Source: Cymbomonas tetramitiformis
Lineage: Eukaryota; Chlorophyta; Pyramimonadophyceae; Pyramimonadales; Pyramimonadaceae
Direction: 5' to 3'
NCBI GenBank assembly: GCA_001247695.2
Contig: LGRX02024693.1
Span: 1-64,000 of the forward strand
DNA length: 64,000 nt
This document shows positions 45,301-57,600 of the stretch, in pieces (the first letter of the stretch is position 1; each line of letters begins with the position of its first letter). Position numbers and translations under genes: made by a program. The notes under the pieces were generated by a model. It saw only the letters and a program-made list of their open reading frames with translations, ran no database searches and was not told the DNA's origin.

Positions 45301-48300
45301 CTCCAGCTGCTCCGTCAAATGCGGCAGCAGGTTCTTCATCAGCTCGTTGTCGAAGCACGTCTGCACCACGTTCTTGGTCTCGATGGCGTTGGACACCACC
45401 TTCATGTAGTTCTTGTCGATGTTCTGGAATCGCTTCGCCTCCTGCGGCAGCTGCTTCACGATGTCGCCCCCGCTGAACACCGCCTCCATGTAGCACCACA
45501 TGTTCTGCACCACCAGCCACATCTCGATGATCTCGCTCACCGTGGAGAGCTTCACGATCCACCCCTGCACCTCCTCCCGGAAGGGCGCGCTGTAGCGGTT
45601 CGTCGCCATGGACCCGAGAGCCATCTGCGAGTCCTCCAGCTTCTCCACAATCTCGGCGGTCTCGCCAGCGCTGAGCAGCACGTTCCCGCGGTGTTTGTAC
45701 GGGGCGAACATCAGATCGCACTCGGCCCAGTCCGCGTTGATGGACTCGAGCTTGATCTCCACCTGCTCCTCCTTCACGGCTGCGGAGGTGAGCTCCTCCA
45801 GGTCCTCGTAAGACGCCAGCATGTTCGCATCGAGCAGATGCTGCAGCTTGAACACGTCCTCGCTCAGGCTGAAGCTCGTGCCAGTGATCGTCATCACCTG
45901 CTTCCAGTGGCGCTCGCGCATGGAGGGCGAGCACAGCGCCTGGATCAAGGGCAGGATCTCCAGGAAGTCGTCGATCTTCTTCTTAAGGTCCTTGAACGCC
46001 TGCCAGCCGCGCAGTGACTTCGGCAGCTTCTTGCACTGCGCCTGATACTGCAGCACCGCCTCCGTCATCTGGTCGATCTGCGCTTGCACATCAACCCAGA
46101 AGTAGTCTCCGTAGCCGTTGATCGTGTTGATGACGGTCACATACAGCGAGTAAAGGCGGTCCAGCAATGTGATCTCCTTCTCGGTGCGCTCCAGCTCCGG
46201 GTACTCCGTGACGGGGAGGCCGAAAAGCTCCTCTCCGGAGGAGTAGTTGATCCACTTACGCTTGCGCACGTCGAACAGCTGGTTGAACTTCTTCAGGCGG
46301 TCCACCGCCTCCGTGGGCTCCAGGCCCTCCACCATGGGGCCGCTCACATCAAACTCCTGTCGGAAGTTCACCACATCCACGATGAACAGCTTCACCTCCT
46401 TGAGCAGCTCGCGCTTGAAGCCCACCTGCAGGCGCGTCAGGTTGTCCGTGATGTCGATGGCGAGCTTGCGCAGCTTCTTCCAGGAGTACCGCAGGTCGCC
46501 CACCATGTCTGTCTCCTCCTTCGCGACCCGCACCTCGTAGCGCCCGAGCAGGGAGTAGATCTCCTCGATGGGCACCATCAGGTGGTCGATCTCCGACTCC
46601 CGCTCCCGCACTTCCTTCAGCACGCCCATGGCGGTCCGCACGTCCTCCAGGTCCTCCACCTTGCGGTTCAGCTTCAGCGTGGTCTCGCGCATGTAGTTGA
46701 ACATCTTCTTCAGGTCGTCGTGGCCCTGCTTGTGCAGGTTCTTCGCGAACTGCGCCTTCCACGTCGCCGCCTCCGACTTCAGGGAGTGCTTCATGGGCTG
46801 CGTCTCGAGCGACAACGCGCCGATGTTGTGCACCGGGGGGATCTGTGCGATCTCGTGCTCGATCGCCATGTACTTCTTGAGCTCCGCCTCGAACATCTCC
46901 AGGGACGGCTCCGTGGCCATGAAGTTCTCGTACTCCTTCTGCATGTCCTGCTTCCACAGGAAGCTGTACTTGTTGAAGTTGCCGATGTAGTCCATCACCT
47001 GCCGGAGCCACCCTCACCCTCGGGCCATCACCCATCGCCCTGCGTGGCGCACCCCTGGCCGCGCTTTCACATATTTTTTCCCCCATCCCTTCGGGCCATC
47101 ACCCCTCGCCCTAAGTGGCGCGCCCCTGGCCGGGCGTTCGATCCACCATCTTTGCCTCCCGATGCACACGACTCTGATCTGTCCCGCCTGCCCAACCCGG
47201 CTGTGCGGTCCCCGTGCATATGAGCACTTCACGAGACTCTCCCTCGGAGTAGATCACACATCACACAAGGTGCAGCCGCCGGCCCTTGCGAGCTGCTGCG
47301 GTGTGCCGCCCTCGGGCCGCCAGCCCCTGCGCCCTCACCTGGCTCTTGGTACCCTCGATGCTGCCCGTGAGCAGCAGCACCACCTTGACGATCTCCTTGT
47401 CCTTGGTGATCATGTCATAGAAGGTGTGCTTCTTGGGGCGGGCGGGGTCCTGGCCCCACATCTCGATGTCCACACTGCAGCGCAGCACCTTCTTGGCGCA
47501 CTGGTTGATGCTGAGCTGGATCTCCTCCAGGCTGGGGTTCATGCGCACGTCGGGGATGCTCAGCTCCACGTCCACGTCGAAGAAGGGCCGCTCCACAAAG
47601 AGGAAGCCGCCTGAGGAGCGCGACCCGAGCCGCTTCTTCATCTTGTTGAAGGTGTTCTTCGTGGCCGCCAGCACTGCCTGGTACATCAGCTTCTCGTAGT
47701 GCCTCGTGAACTCCTCGATCGCGTGGTCGGAGATGGGGACGTCCGTGTTCTCGCGCGGGTGGTGCACCACAATCTCAATCAGCTCGGCCACGGCGCGCTC
47801 CACCTCGCGGTTCATGATCACCAGCGAGGTGGCCATCTTGTTCACGTACTTGGCCTGCGTGGCCACAAAGTCCTCGAACGTGAAGGAGCGGTCGGAGGGC
47901 AAGTCGATGAGCAGCGTGCGGCTCACCATCTTGAGGTTCGCCTCGATCCGGTTGTCCGCGATGTCGTTGATCTTGTAGATCAGCTCCTCCAGGCAGCCCA
48001 TTCCCTGGTGGATGCGCGACAGGTAGCCGTCGATGTTCATGCTCGTCCACGTCAGGATGTACATCCCGGGGGAGATCTTGCGCTCCAGGTCGTCGATGTG
48101 CGGGCCGAGGAGCAGGTTCGCCACCGGGGAGATGCTGCCCATGACGCGCGCGTACTCCTTGAGGGCGTAGCCGAGCTTGTTGAAGTAGTACTTGAACTTG
48201 TCTGACTGCAGCAGCACCATCTTCGCGCTCTCCGGCACCTCCACATCCATGCGCTGCAGGTAGCGCGTCTCGCGCATCAGCTGCACAATCTCCTTGTCGA

Positions 48301-51300
48301 AATTCACCAGAAGCTTGCCGGACTCGGGGTGGCGCACGATGAGCGTCGCCTGCAGGCCGGCCTTGGCGTTCTCGATGGACTTGACCCAGCCCTGGTGCCA
48401 CAGCATCTCGAACTCGATCAGCGCGCGCGCCACGCGGTTGTACGTCTTCACGATGCGCTTCGACTCCTTGGTCGTCATGATGCCCTTGTTCGCGCTGAAC
48501 TTCTTCATCGGCTCCTCGATGCGCCGCAGCAGCTGCCGGCTCCACATGATGTTCCCGGCCACCGGCGGCGCGTTGCGCACCAGGGGCGGGCTGTGCTTGC
48601 CCTTCTCATAAATTTTCTGCACCGCCTCCAGGTCCAGGCCGTAGTTCTGGAAGATCACCATGTACTTGTCGTCCAAGTCCGCCTTGAGCGTGTCGCGCTG
48701 CAGGATGGCCTGGAACTGGCGCAGCAGGTTGAGCGCGTGCTCCGTGGAGGTGATGTTCTCGAACGACGAGTTGATGAAGCCCTGCAGCGTTGTCTCCAAG
48801 TCGTGGATGTTCACGTTGAACTCCAGGTAGTCCCGGTCGAATGCGTTTTTGGTGTAATCCATCAGGTCATAAGGTTTCCTGGCATTAAAATTGTGCCCCC
48901 CCCCACCGCAAGGTTCGCCTCAAGTTTTGTGGCAAAGCATAAGCATGGGGGGCAGATCTAGGGGGATACCACGTGGGCTGCTCAGCTCTGTGTCACGCGC
49001 TCGGCTGAGACGGGACATGCTACTCAGCGCATGGCTGGAGGAACACGACGCCTGCTGCAAGTGGCGCAGCTCCCAGTTTCGGCAGGTATGGGAACAGCGC
49101 TGCTAGCAACCCCCTATCACAGCGTCCAGGAGAATCGGTAGTAGCATCGGAGGCCAGTGGCACATTCTGGCCTCCGAAAATTCTCCGTGTCAATCCATCC
49201 TGTATCTGTGTTGCGCTTCCTGGGCAGCGCTTACTACGGTGCGTACCACCACGGCACTTGCGAGCCAAGGAAGGCCCTGCTGCACGAGGGAACGGAGGAA
49301 GAGCACAGTGTGTTTCAGCCTGGCACTCCGAATTCCTTGAGTTGCCCTGGATCCCCTGGGAACGCGATGTGGGAAGATGCACCAAAAGGTTTTGCACGGC
49401 GCTTTGTGTGCTAAAAAGCCCCGCTGAGGTACAACCGCTACAGCGATGGTCGAGTTACACACACAAGACTAGCATGAAAAGACCGGCTGTGCACTGCAAG
49501 CCTTGACAATGTTCACGACGGCATCGCTGATTGCTAGGTTCCTGCGGCGAGCCTTGCTGGTGTGCCATCTGTGAAGAACCATACCGCCGAGGTGCCAGCA
49601 CAAGAGTAGATGGAAGTGACTGGGTGTGGCGTTCCGTGCCCTGGGATCGCACTGCCGCAGTCAGCAGAACGCACACTGGCATATCACTGGAAGAGCGGAG
49701 AGGTGCTTACCGTCGGAAGTCATCGACGATGTGGAAGAAGGCCTTAATCATCTCCTCGAGGCCGTCAATGTGTGTGTGCTGCGCAAGTGTGGAGAACTGG
49801 TGGATGGTGGTGAACATGTCCAGCAGCTTGCTCACACGCTTGCAGAAAAGATCGAATTTGGAAAAGATTTTGCTCTCGTTGAAATCGAACTGCTTGCCCT
49901 TCGGCTGGCTCATCAGCCGGTCACGAGTCAGCTTGTATTGTTCCTGGTACGCCTCGTTCAGCTTCATACACAGCTCCAGATTCGCCAGCAGCGATGGCTT
50001 GTCCTGGTTCCAAAGCTGTCCTGGCGACAGCACGAAGTTCTTGCAGTTCGTGATCATCTGATTCGTGATCTTGCAGAACAGCGTGGTCATCCGCTCCGGC
50101 GTGTTGTAGTAGCGCGCGATGGTGTGCATCATCTTGATGTTATTCATCAGCGCAGGCAGAGAATCGATGATGATAACTGGCGTATCCATGTACATCGGCT
50201 CCAGGCTCTTCTCTAAAGTCGTCAGGTACTTGACATTATCCTTCGCCTCGTTCGCAGCATCCGTCACGCGCATGTCGATCGCCTTCCAGTTGCGGTGCGC
50301 CTGGCTTCGCGCCGCCATGCACACACCTAGCACCAGCTTGCAGGCTTTGCTCTTCAGCTGCTCAGTAATGGAGTTGAACTTGGCCATGCGAGTGCGCCAG
50401 AACTCGAGCTCCGTGTCCGGGCCGACGTCATCCGCCTGCTTACTGCTCTTCTTCATCCTGTGTCCCACGGACAATCCTTTCCTTCAATCACAGGTCATGG
50501 ATCTGGAGAGAGCGCAGGTTTTGGCAGTACATGTGCCTCGTACATGCAGTAGCAGTATCCCCAGGCTCTGGTCGTGAAGCAAGGGGTGAGAGAAACAACG
50601 ACCTTCCATATTGGAAGCTTGTTGTGAGGAAAGTTTTGGCTCTCTGGCAATCGTTCGTGCCTTTTGCTGTTCAGCTAAGGTTTTGGGCCACTCCAGCGCT
50701 GCCTGCAGGGACCTCGCCCTGCAAGGCTTGACGCTGTCACTCGGATCAATCGAGATATACCGACCAGGCATATGCGCCCGGGAATCTGGCGAGATAGCGA
50801 GGCTTCTGGTGCCTCAGGGGCATGCGACCTCCGGGCTCGGGGTCCCTGCCCACGCTAGGCGCTGCGAGCTAAGCCTTGTGGGACACCGTGTTGCTATGCC
50901 AGTGTGCAGACGATTGCTCCCTTTTAGAGCGCATGTAGCACTTGTGATGGGCTCGTGATGCTTCGGACAGGCTGGCCCTGTCGTTGGTACTGGCTTCCTC
51001 CGGACATGCACAGTATTCGAAGTTTCCACCAAAGAAGTGAGACTTAGTATACACGGCGGACGCATGCTCACTGGAATGCATTGAAGGGTGCCTGATTGCC
51101 TAGTTTGAGGCCGGTCCCAATTCTGGCGACTGTGCCTGGGCAGCGTCACTTCGTACGACGGCTGAGTCAACCTAAATCTAAATGCTTCCGTGAGGCCCGT
51201 CCACCGAGAAGAACGGCGGTTGAGTGTGAACTTTTACAGGAACCGAGCGGCTGCCTTCATATTCGACTATCTCGTTTCCCTTCATATATTGACTATCTAG

Positions 51301-53116
51301 AACCTAAGCAGACAGGGTCAATGGAGACGTACTGAGTCTCCCCCTCGTCCAAGATCTTCTCCACCTGCACACACCAATCGTGGAGAACACTCTCGAAGTA
51401 CTCAGCAGTTTTTACGTCCGTGGCGGCTTTGTTGAATGCCGCAGGTTTCAGCTCGATGCTGTTGATGAACTTGTCCTCTGGCTTCCTCAACTCCACCCCT
51501 GGAAATGCAGCGAGCGCACAGCGATTTCAAGTTAATACAGCTCCCGCTCTCCAACGTTATCTCCTGTGAGTTCTGGGACTTTGAGCAGCGCGAGCTCAAT
51601 CCTGCCAAGTTTCTCCATGCTATGAAAACACAGTAAACCAGTGATACCCCCGCTTCCATATAGATTCTATGCCCTTCCTCAAGTACGACTTCGCTTGGTG
51701 GCGAGTACGACTTTCAGGAATTGCTTGCACGGGTGATGGATGATTCAACCAATCGTGAAGCGGCACACGATGCAAAAGACAGCGCTTCTTGGAAATAGTC
51801 CGCTATGAATAGTCCGTGCTAAAGGTCAGCCACTTGTTGAAGCATAACACTGAGGAAACGAACCTCCTTGCAGGCTGCTAACCGCTTCCGTGAGCGTGCC
51901 ACAGAACTTTGTGATTCCTGTCAGAAATTCCTGAGTGTGCTCTTCGGAGTTCTTGCCCCAGTTTCCCTGTGCCTCGAGGATGGGGAGAAAAAGGTCTGCC
52001 AGGAGGGCTCTGAACGTTTCAAGCGTGCTATGAATGATCTCCCCGGAAAGGATGTCTTGTTCCGTCTTGTCTGTGACTCCCTTTGGGTTGTTGCGGAGGA
52101 AGTACACCGCTTTGCCTGATAGCTTTTCGACCTGGCAGGGCAACACGAAGTCCCCACAGGGTTCTTGACGAAGAAACCTGACTCTCGGCAAGCACGAAGG
52201 GGCTAGGATACTCTTTCACGCTACAGATTTTCGCTTGAGGAGACGTGTACCACGTAAAAGTGTCCGAGCAATGGAATGCACAACCTTGCCCTACCGGCTG
52301 TCCACACAAGTTGCCCTGCAATATGGCACCACATCTCCACAAGAACACAAGGCGCGTTGTGCACATGCCGGAGCAAAATAGCGGGCTATGCCAGGGGAAG
52401 GGTGCCGACATAGAGTTCGCCTTGCTTACCTCGCCCGTGGTCCAAAATAGTTTTTCCTCAGTTCCATTGAGTACATAGTGGCCATCCGGACCTTCTTGCT
52501 CCGGAATCTGCAGATACAAATACAAAACGTGAAACCTCGAATATCGTAGCATAGAGCGAAGTATTGCATCAAAAGCTTCAGGCACTACATCAACTATCAC
52601 AGGTGAGCCGGCCAGACCAAACGCTCATAGTTGGTTGGGCAGAAAGCGATAGTTTTGAAGGGCAGAGTTCAAGTCTATCAGCTCTTTCGGATGGCAAAAT
52701 TCCTAGCTGTCAGGAGTTAGCACTGATAGCAAAGTTGCATATTGGTAGCAAATGCACAATATTTCTCAAGTCAAGGGCGACGTTAGAAAGAGCCGTGTAC
52801 TTTGGGTTAGCGGGTGTGCAATACACACACCTGGTAATAAAATATGAGTTTCCAAGGACCGTTAGCCCGAAAAAAGTCGTCTAGCTGGGATACAAAACTA
52901 TTCCTGTTGAGGCAAATGAGGATATTAGCAAGGCCTAACTTCTCTACATTCGAACGCACGAAACAATACTACGAGTGCGCAAAACTTAAGGTTGGCCGGC
53001 ATAACACTTCAACTGATTCCAAATAGCGCCAAACTAAGATGAAGATGAATCGTATGGGAGGCGCACGTGATTTCCGCCTCGATAAAGTCGATTTCTCTGC
53101 TAAACGACTCGGCAAG
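36394..53116 (-). CDS. Axonemal outer-arm dynein heavy chain, gamma type (DNAH5/DNAH8-like)
   Basis: Force-generating subunit of the flagellar outer arm. Resolved exons (5' to 3'): about 52600-52430, 52131-51864, 51498-51333, 50457-49711, 48878-47339 and 46998-36394; all joins after the first are phase-checked. A further 5' candidate, 53116-53067 (LAESFSREIDFIEAEI), resembles the extreme N-terminus of DNAH5-like chains; its link and the start codon are unresolved. The tail carries ADDVGPDTELEFWRTRMAKF, TDAANEAKDNVKYLTTLEK and ARYYNTPERMTTLF. The four P-loops are GPAGTGKT (about 44403-44426, AAA1), GPTGAGKT (about 43560, AAA2), GGPGTAKTT (about 42555, AAA3) and GVGGSGKQS (about 41425, AAA4). 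AAA1 reads FNCSDQMDYKGMGKIYRGLA, the DNAH5/8-like version rather than the beta-chain one. A coiled-coil stalk spans about 40650-39780. The C-terminus ends RGGALLCTID. Resolved length is about 4,400 residues, as expected for the family. Confidence 0.96.
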
Positions 53117-53384
53117 CTGCGGGAGAAAGGAGCAGGGAATCAGAGTACAGAAACATGAACAACTGATTAAACGAAGTCAATCGGAATTTGGACGGCAGAA
53201 TTAAACACAGAAAAAATAGTCGCCAGCCAGACGCCATGCGCCCAAATACGCACGGCAAACCTAAACAACAAAAATTGAGTAATCTTGAGCAGGGCTTTGC
53301 AACGCGAGCACTGGGTGGGATGTGGAAAAGGTACTGCGTGTGCAGTATGACAACATCGTTTAAAAATCCTTCAAAAAACGCCAG

Positions 53385-53454
53385 GAAACTGTGCGTGAAT
53401 CGGCCAAGGAGATGAAACGTGATTATGTCACCTTGGCGACAATCCAGCGATGCC
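53385..53454 (+). CDS. Candidate isolated exon, unrecognised
   Basis: A GCCAG acceptor and a strong GTGAGT donor bound a 70-base frame encoding ETVRESAKEMKRDYVTLATI then QRC, charged and coiled-coil-like. It lies between the divergent dynein and sialidase-like genes and may belong to a small gene or to a 5' exon of the latter. No partner exon was found. Confidence 0.3.
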
Positions 53455-54647
53455 GTGAGTCCATGGTGGACAACCCTGACGAAAACTATCCAAGAGTAAC
53501 GCCAAGATCTCCACAGCCCTAGCTACACCTAAGAATTATCTCGATAATTTTCTTCCACTTTCGTAAGTTTCACTGGAATTTCATTATATCATATATCACT
53601 ACAAGACGACACCTCACGTGGGAGCCCCCATGAGGATTTTCTTCGAAGTTATGAAAAGCTAAAGCAGGTCAAAGCTCACATGTACGATAGAGTTCCGGCA
53701 ACAGCGCAGGTTTTCTTTCGTAAGGCTTTGCTCCACATTCGATTTGATTTCGTTTTTCGAAAATGGAAATCCAAATTCAATTATCCCAATTATCAATTAT
53801 CAATTGCCACGAAGGATGCAAACCAAAGTTGGTCCAAACATAGGACTTTTTCCAAAAAAAAATCAAAAAAAATCTCACGCAAAAGTGCACTTTTATCTTT
53901 ATCCTCAAATTGCGATGATGCGCACGATCTCTACTCGTGACACTCGACTGTAATCCTAATGTAATCGTAATGATAAGTTCAACTCGTGAATGAAGTTGCG
54001 TTGCGCCAGGTTTTCGGGTTTCGTTTTCAGTTGAGTTAGGGAATAGAGAAGCCCTCTTTTCGAAACCAACATGTTTCAGGTCCAAAACTCTTCTGCAGGA
54101 AGTAATATCGCAATCTCAATAGTACATGCGACGTAATTCATAATAGCGCTGATATCGTTTAAGTACCAATGCCCAAACGGTGAAAGCTCCAGCATACTGA
54201 AAAGTTAGGTTATAAAAGGAAAACATGCGCCGTAACTTTTGTATTTGCGCGCTATTCAGTGCGTCTTCAATCACCTGCGTCCTGGCGCAGAGTTTGTTTT
54301 TCGATGAGAAGGCGCTCAGAAGCGAAACCTCGTGCCGGCTTCACATTGAAGGTGGCCTTGGCTTTTTTGCGAACTTGCTTTTTTCGTTTGGATTAATGCC
54401 AGCCTGAAACTTTCGGATGCACTGTCAGGGGATGTGGATGGGGGAAAAGAAGTCAGTCGTTCTTGGGTTTTCCAGTATACCTCACGGATACGTTACACTC
54501 ACATGGGTAAGCTGAGCGGAATTCGATATCGGCCGAAGTAACACTATGTTTCCACGTCGCTCCGAATTTAAGGCTGAATCGCCCCATAACTTCTATGCGT
54601 GATCGAGCGGTACTACAGATTGTGGCTGACAAGGGGATGTATTGCAG

Positions 54648-57600
54648 CTATGATCGCCGCCCTTGATAACGGTACATTCTTCGTCGCCTGGCAGGTGAGA
54701 TGCACCTGTCGCGCGCTCTCCCTAGCACCACGTGGAATACTTTTCTGATCTGCTAATAGCCGTTTGTTGCATGGCCGCGTTTAGATGCGCTGCGCGAAGG
54801 GAGCGCGCAAGTATCCGAACTAAGCAAAGATCTCTCTCGCCGATAGCCTACCGTTGCATGTACCTCGTTATGCACACATAGGGACCTGTGTGCGCTCGTC
54901 GTCGTACGACAGACGGAACAAGGCGCAAGGCAAGCGCCATGCTCAGTATGGGTTGGCGTGCTGCAAGTAACAGGCGGCAAGCAGAACGGAAGGCAGCAGT
55001 GAGCAAGACATTCAATACAGCGTCGGGAATCTGAACTTCGCGGGCGCTCTACAATTTGGCGAGCCGAAACGAGCGCCTGTGGTATGGCTCCCGCAGCGCA
55101 CTCTACATGCTCATTGAGCACACGATATGCTTTATCAGCTATCCAGTGCCACCGCTTAAGACGGGTTGCGGTCACGATTGAGTTCTCGCGCATCACAAGA
55201 GAGCCCCGTGGGCCCGCTTCCTCACATACCTGCATCTTCTGACTTTTGACTCGTGAGCTACGCAGCTTGCTCAGCCACGCGCTTAGCGTGCCCGCTGAGC
55301 TGAGAGGTCGCGAATCTGCTTGCAGGGATCTGGCGAAGGCGCCGTGTGGGGTCCCGTGCTCCACGTCGATCATCATAATGCCTATCTCTGGCTGTTTTAT
55401 TCCGAAAGCCGGGGAAGCTGCAAGGTACCAGCTGCCAGCACTGAAGTGCATGGCTCGTTTAAGCTATCTTGCTCATCACCAAGTGGCCAGCCCCGCTTCC
55501 CGAGTCTCCTCGGGTAGCCCGCCAGGAGCAGCTGGCTCGTACCCAGACTCACGTCCTCGCTGTCTATTGCAGCCTGCCTGGTAATTCATCTCCAGCTCTT
55601 TTATCCCTGGTGAAGAAAAGCAGCGGGCTACAAATGTGGTGTTCGAACGCCAGGAGAATATGCCTTCGACATGCAACCGATGGAGCTGCTGTAGATGAGG
55701 CGTTTTGCGTCTAACACCCTTCTCTGTATGTGGAGGCTGCGCGGCAGGGGAGCGTGATGGAATGGGCGCCTGGAGGCGACATCATGGCCCTCCAAATGGA
55801 CCTTATGAGCGGCGCCTGGAGCAAAGCGCGAGCAATATATTCTCTCCAAGAAGACCGTGGCATCCCCAAGGTACAACCCCTCAAAGAGGTCCTGGCATCC
55901 CCAAGGTACAACCCTCCAAGAGGTCCTGGCATCCCCAAGGTACAACCCCTCTAAGAGGTCCTGGCATCCCAAGGTACAACCCTCAAAGAGGTCTTGGCAT
56001 CCCCAAGGTACAACCCTCCAAGAGGTCCTGGCATCCCTAAGGTACAACCCCTCCAAGAGGTCCTGGCATCCCCAAGGTACAACCCCTCCAAGAGGTCCTG
56101 GCATCCCCAAGGTATAACCCCTCCAAGAGGTCCTGGCGTGCCGAAGGTCGTATACCTCAAAAAGGCCAGGCATCCCAAATTTATATTCCATGAAACTTTT
56201 TGTTTCATAACCCAAGGTAGATTCCAACAGACGGTAGCGCAAAAAAGGTATTTTCTCCACAAAGACCACAGCGCACCTCGGGTATATTATCTCTCGAGGG
56301 CATAACCAGTACGATGCCCTCATGGCCTATCATGACCTCCGTTCGGAGAAGCCATGGTGCACCCGAGACCCTGCCTGCTGCGTGGACAATGCAATGCCCC
56401 ATTTGGCCTATCATGACCTCCGTTCCGGAGGCCATGGTGCACCCGAGACCCTGCCTGCTGCGTGGACAGTGCAATGCCCTCATGGCCTATCATGACCTCC
56501 GTTCGGAGAAGCCATGGTGCACCCGAGACCCTGCTTGTTGCGTGGACAACGGAAGCTGCAGTGGAGAGCTTACTGCCGTGCCTGAGGCGCTTGTCACCTC
56601 TGCGGCGCACCGGATGGCATACCCGAAGTATGTGTATTCTCACAGCAACGCCTTCTGCACGCCTCGGTCCGATGGCCTCCTAGCATCCATAGCAGGCTGA
56701 AGTACTTCCCAGGGAGGAGAGATTTCTGTGACAGTGGTGGTGCTTACAAGCACCAATTTCAACACCAAGCTTTTGAGTACTTCTAGGGAGGTGGTAGGCA
56801 GCTGGGAAGCTGAAGAGTCAGCCCAAACTGCAGGGGCTCACGCCGACCTGCAAGTTCCTTTACCCGAGGGAGTGGTGGGCGTGGGTAACTTTTTTAGTTG
56901 GTAGACTCGGAGCCCGAAAGTACTCGCACAATGATGAAGTTTGTATTTCGCAAAGCTTTCAAAGCTTTCCGAAAGACCTTTCACATTCACAAAACTCAGG
57001 TGATGGAGTGCAGGCCGTTCGATGCCTTGCACTTCCCATCATTTCAAGTGTCGCTCCACATCACTTTGTGATGTGTCCTATGTCAAAATGCCTTTCCATC
57101 TCCCCAACCTCTTCCACTTCCGTGACGTCACGGTGACCAGTCATGACGCGGGCATTCCATGCCGTCAGACTTTTGAGACTCTGTCTCACCCACCATGGTT
57201 CAGGTTGTCACAACGCGACCAATCAAAACTCAAGAAAGTCGTACTGCCGGATTCATCGGAACTCCGTCCCGAGGAAAATTCCCCAGTGAGCAAAAACCAC
57301 AAAATTCTCAAAAAAAATCGTCGGGCCTTCGGCGGGCCTCGGGCTCAATTTTTCAGGGTCAGAAATTCCCTCCCCCGTACTTCCAGCATAATTGCGAAAT
57401 AAATTTCTCAATTATCCACACATGTACTGACGGGAGTCTGCGCCACACTTCTTGACAACTTATCAATTTGCCCTGCCCGCCTTCAACCGTGAACCTCATA
57501 CCGATTTTTGTGGGCTACGTGCAGTCTTGGAGTGCCTCAGCACTACACCTCGTGCTTACGCTGAGTTGTGGGCATTAAGAGGGCTTGGAGCGAGTGCTTG

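Noticed and set aside
36643..48961. Long antisense frames opposite the dynein gene (for example 38629-40641, 37117-38586 and 44677-46017)
   Set aside because: They mirror the GC-biased third positions of the dynein coding strand and encode Leu/Val/His/Arg-rich low-complexity sequence with no domains.
51517..51612. A small frame (MEKLGRIELALLKVPELTG) as an additional dynein exon
   Set aside because: It would need a non-GT donor. Joining 51864 directly to 51498 is canonical, in phase, and gives the expected family sequence LQGGVELRKPEDKF.
54753..55451. A 232-codon minus-strand frame
   Set aside because: No domain is recognised, and it lies antisense to an exon of the sialidase-like gene (55326-55424) that has clear motifs.
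55628..56323. A 231-codon minus-strand frame made of repeated GMPGPLGG-type units
   Set aside because: It is the minisatellite read on the antisense strand of the sialidase-like gene.
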